DNA from: an uncultured Prevotella sp.
GTDB taxonomy: Bacteria; Bacteroidota; Bacteroidia; Bacteroidales; Bacteroidaceae
Direction of reading: 5' to 3'
DNA: 33,493 nt
Assembly (NCBI GenBank): GCA_900314995.1
Contig: OMXK01000043.1
Span: 1-33,493, forward strand
Position 1 is the first letter of the stretch, and each line of letters starts with the position of its first letter. The translations under genes and the position numbers were made by a program. Positions 32,922 to 33,493 of this stretch are shown piece by piece. Under the pieces are notes generated by a model. It searched no databases. It was not told where the DNA came from and saw only the letters and a program-made list of their open reading frames with translations.

Positions 32922-33493
32922 TTTTAATCATGTCCATGATAAACTCCCTCCCCTTCTCCGTCCAGACCAGACGCGACACCAACTTGCGGCGTCCGTCTCG
33001 GCCGTGGACATAACTATAGCGGTTGGCCGTGAGTTCGCGATGCAGATACTTCTGAGTAAGCTGCCACTGCCCCCTCGCCCAGCGGATGATCTTCTGATCG
33101 GCCAGAAACGAGTTCAGGTCGCGGCCGTCGAGTCCGAACGCCTTGCCGATCTCCGTCGGCGTGTAGCAGAACCGACTCTCGCGGTTCAGCTTTTCCAGTT
33201 CTTCGCCCAGGATGTCATCTGCCTCGTCGAGAACCTCTTCGTCGCAGGCCAGCAACCGGATCTCCTGAATCTTCTGCTTAGGCTTCTGAATCTCCATCAG
33301 CCTTTCCTCTTCAAGTTCCTGCCAGCGGATCACGAGCTTTGCACGCGCCTCATCATTGAACTTTGTGGCGATGTACAAGCACTCGGTTTTCGAGAGCAAA
33401 TAGCAAGGCCGAAGCTCTCCTTTCAGGTCCTTATAATCAACCAGCGCAAAATTGCGCCCGTTGACCTTCTCCCATGCCGACTCCATGTTTCGG
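32917..33493 (-). CDS. Rha/KilAC-type phage regulatory protein, 5' end beyond the window
   Basis: At least 192 residues. The first part matches the Rha family: N-F-A-L-V-D-Y-K-D-L-K-G-E-L-R-P-C-Y-L-L-S, then C-L-Y-I-A-T-K-F-N-D-E-A-R-A-K. The last ~85 residues (from F-C-Y-T-P-T-E-I-G-K-A-F-G-L) resemble the antirepressor KilAC domain, a DNA-binding module. An ATG at 33486 exists, but the codons before it (R-N) continue the Rha pattern 'I-R-N-M-E', so the true start probably lies past the window edge. Rha proteins control phage development or block lysogens. Here it heads the leftward cassette. Confidence 0.75.
   Translation of the reverse strand, partial: RNMESAWEKVNGRNFALVDYKDLKGELRPCYLLSKTECLYIATKFNDEARAKLVIRWQELEEERLMEIQKPKQKIQEIRLLACDEEVLDEADDILGEELEKLNRESRFCYTPTEIGKAFGLDGRDLNSFLADQKIIRWARGQWQLTQKYLHRELTANRYSYVHGRDGRRKLVSRLVWTEKGREFIMDMIKR

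Noticed and set aside
33484-33486. ATG at 33486 as the start of the Rha-type protein
   Set aside because: The codons before it keep the Rha family pattern (I-R-N-M-E) and the N-terminal family region is otherwise missing, so the gene most likely starts outside the window.

Overview
The window looks like a chromosome segment of a Bacteroidota bacterium of the Prevotella/Segatella type. Three things point there. Many genes and both tRNAs are preceded by the Bacteroidota -7 element TAnnTTTG, several with a TTTG/TTG box 19-21 bases upstream, and strong Shine-Dalgarno sequences are scarce. Several families are typical of that phylum: serine palmitoyltransferase, DUF4421, DUF1460, a NUDIX-type arabinose regulator, and a BT4734/VirE-like primase-helicase. 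The proteins also resemble Prevotella/Bacteroides homologues as I remember them. No database search was run.

Layout. 1-4.1 kb: the end of an Hsp20 gene and its terminator, a truncated HTH gene, an AraC regulator divergent from a CocE/NonD-type hydrolase, an HXXEE membrane protein, and a stump of an aldo/keto reductase gene. 4.1-7.05 kb: tRNA-Pro(UGG), serine palmitoyltransferase divergent from a diacylglycerol/sphingosine-kinase-like lipid kinase, a 57-residue Cys-rich membrane protein, and tRNA-Cys(GCA). 7.05-7.54 kb: a gene-poor stretch with tandem repeats, a 14-bp inverted repeat and an outward promoter with no gene. 7.5-10.9 kb: a leftward four-gene operon (Gfo/Idh/MocA oxidoreductase, DUF4421, DUF1460, DUF1232). 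11.1-17.6 kb: a rightward housekeeping run (membrane protein, HisB, ABC-F ATPase, GrpE, DnaJ, FolC).

17.7-29.1 kb holds two sugar operons separated by a strong terminator. The first is for galactose (mutarotase, MFS transporter, galactokinase). The second is for L-arabinose: lipoprotein mutarotase, sodium/solute symporter, NUDIX-like AraR regulator, AraD, AraA and a ribulokinase. Arabinose would be imported, isomerised to ribulose, phosphorylated and epimerised to xylulose 5-phosphate. The kinase gene, however, carries an internal deletion with a frameshift, so as written the route is broken at the phosphorylation step.

29.1 kb to the end is a leftward accessory cassette: a Rha/KilAC-type phage regulator running off the window, a Cys-rich small protein, two unknown small proteins (one perhaps OB-fold), an 889-residue primase-polymerase/ATPase fusion, and the first codons of an M15A-like peptidase cut off at the edge of the arabinose operon. 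The gene spacers in this cassette are short tandem repeats. This is the most likely place for a poorly described system. The other observations I rate highest are the ABC-F protein with one fully degenerate composite ATP site, the sigma-54-like box before grpE-dnaJ, and the promoter without a gene near 7.5 kb.
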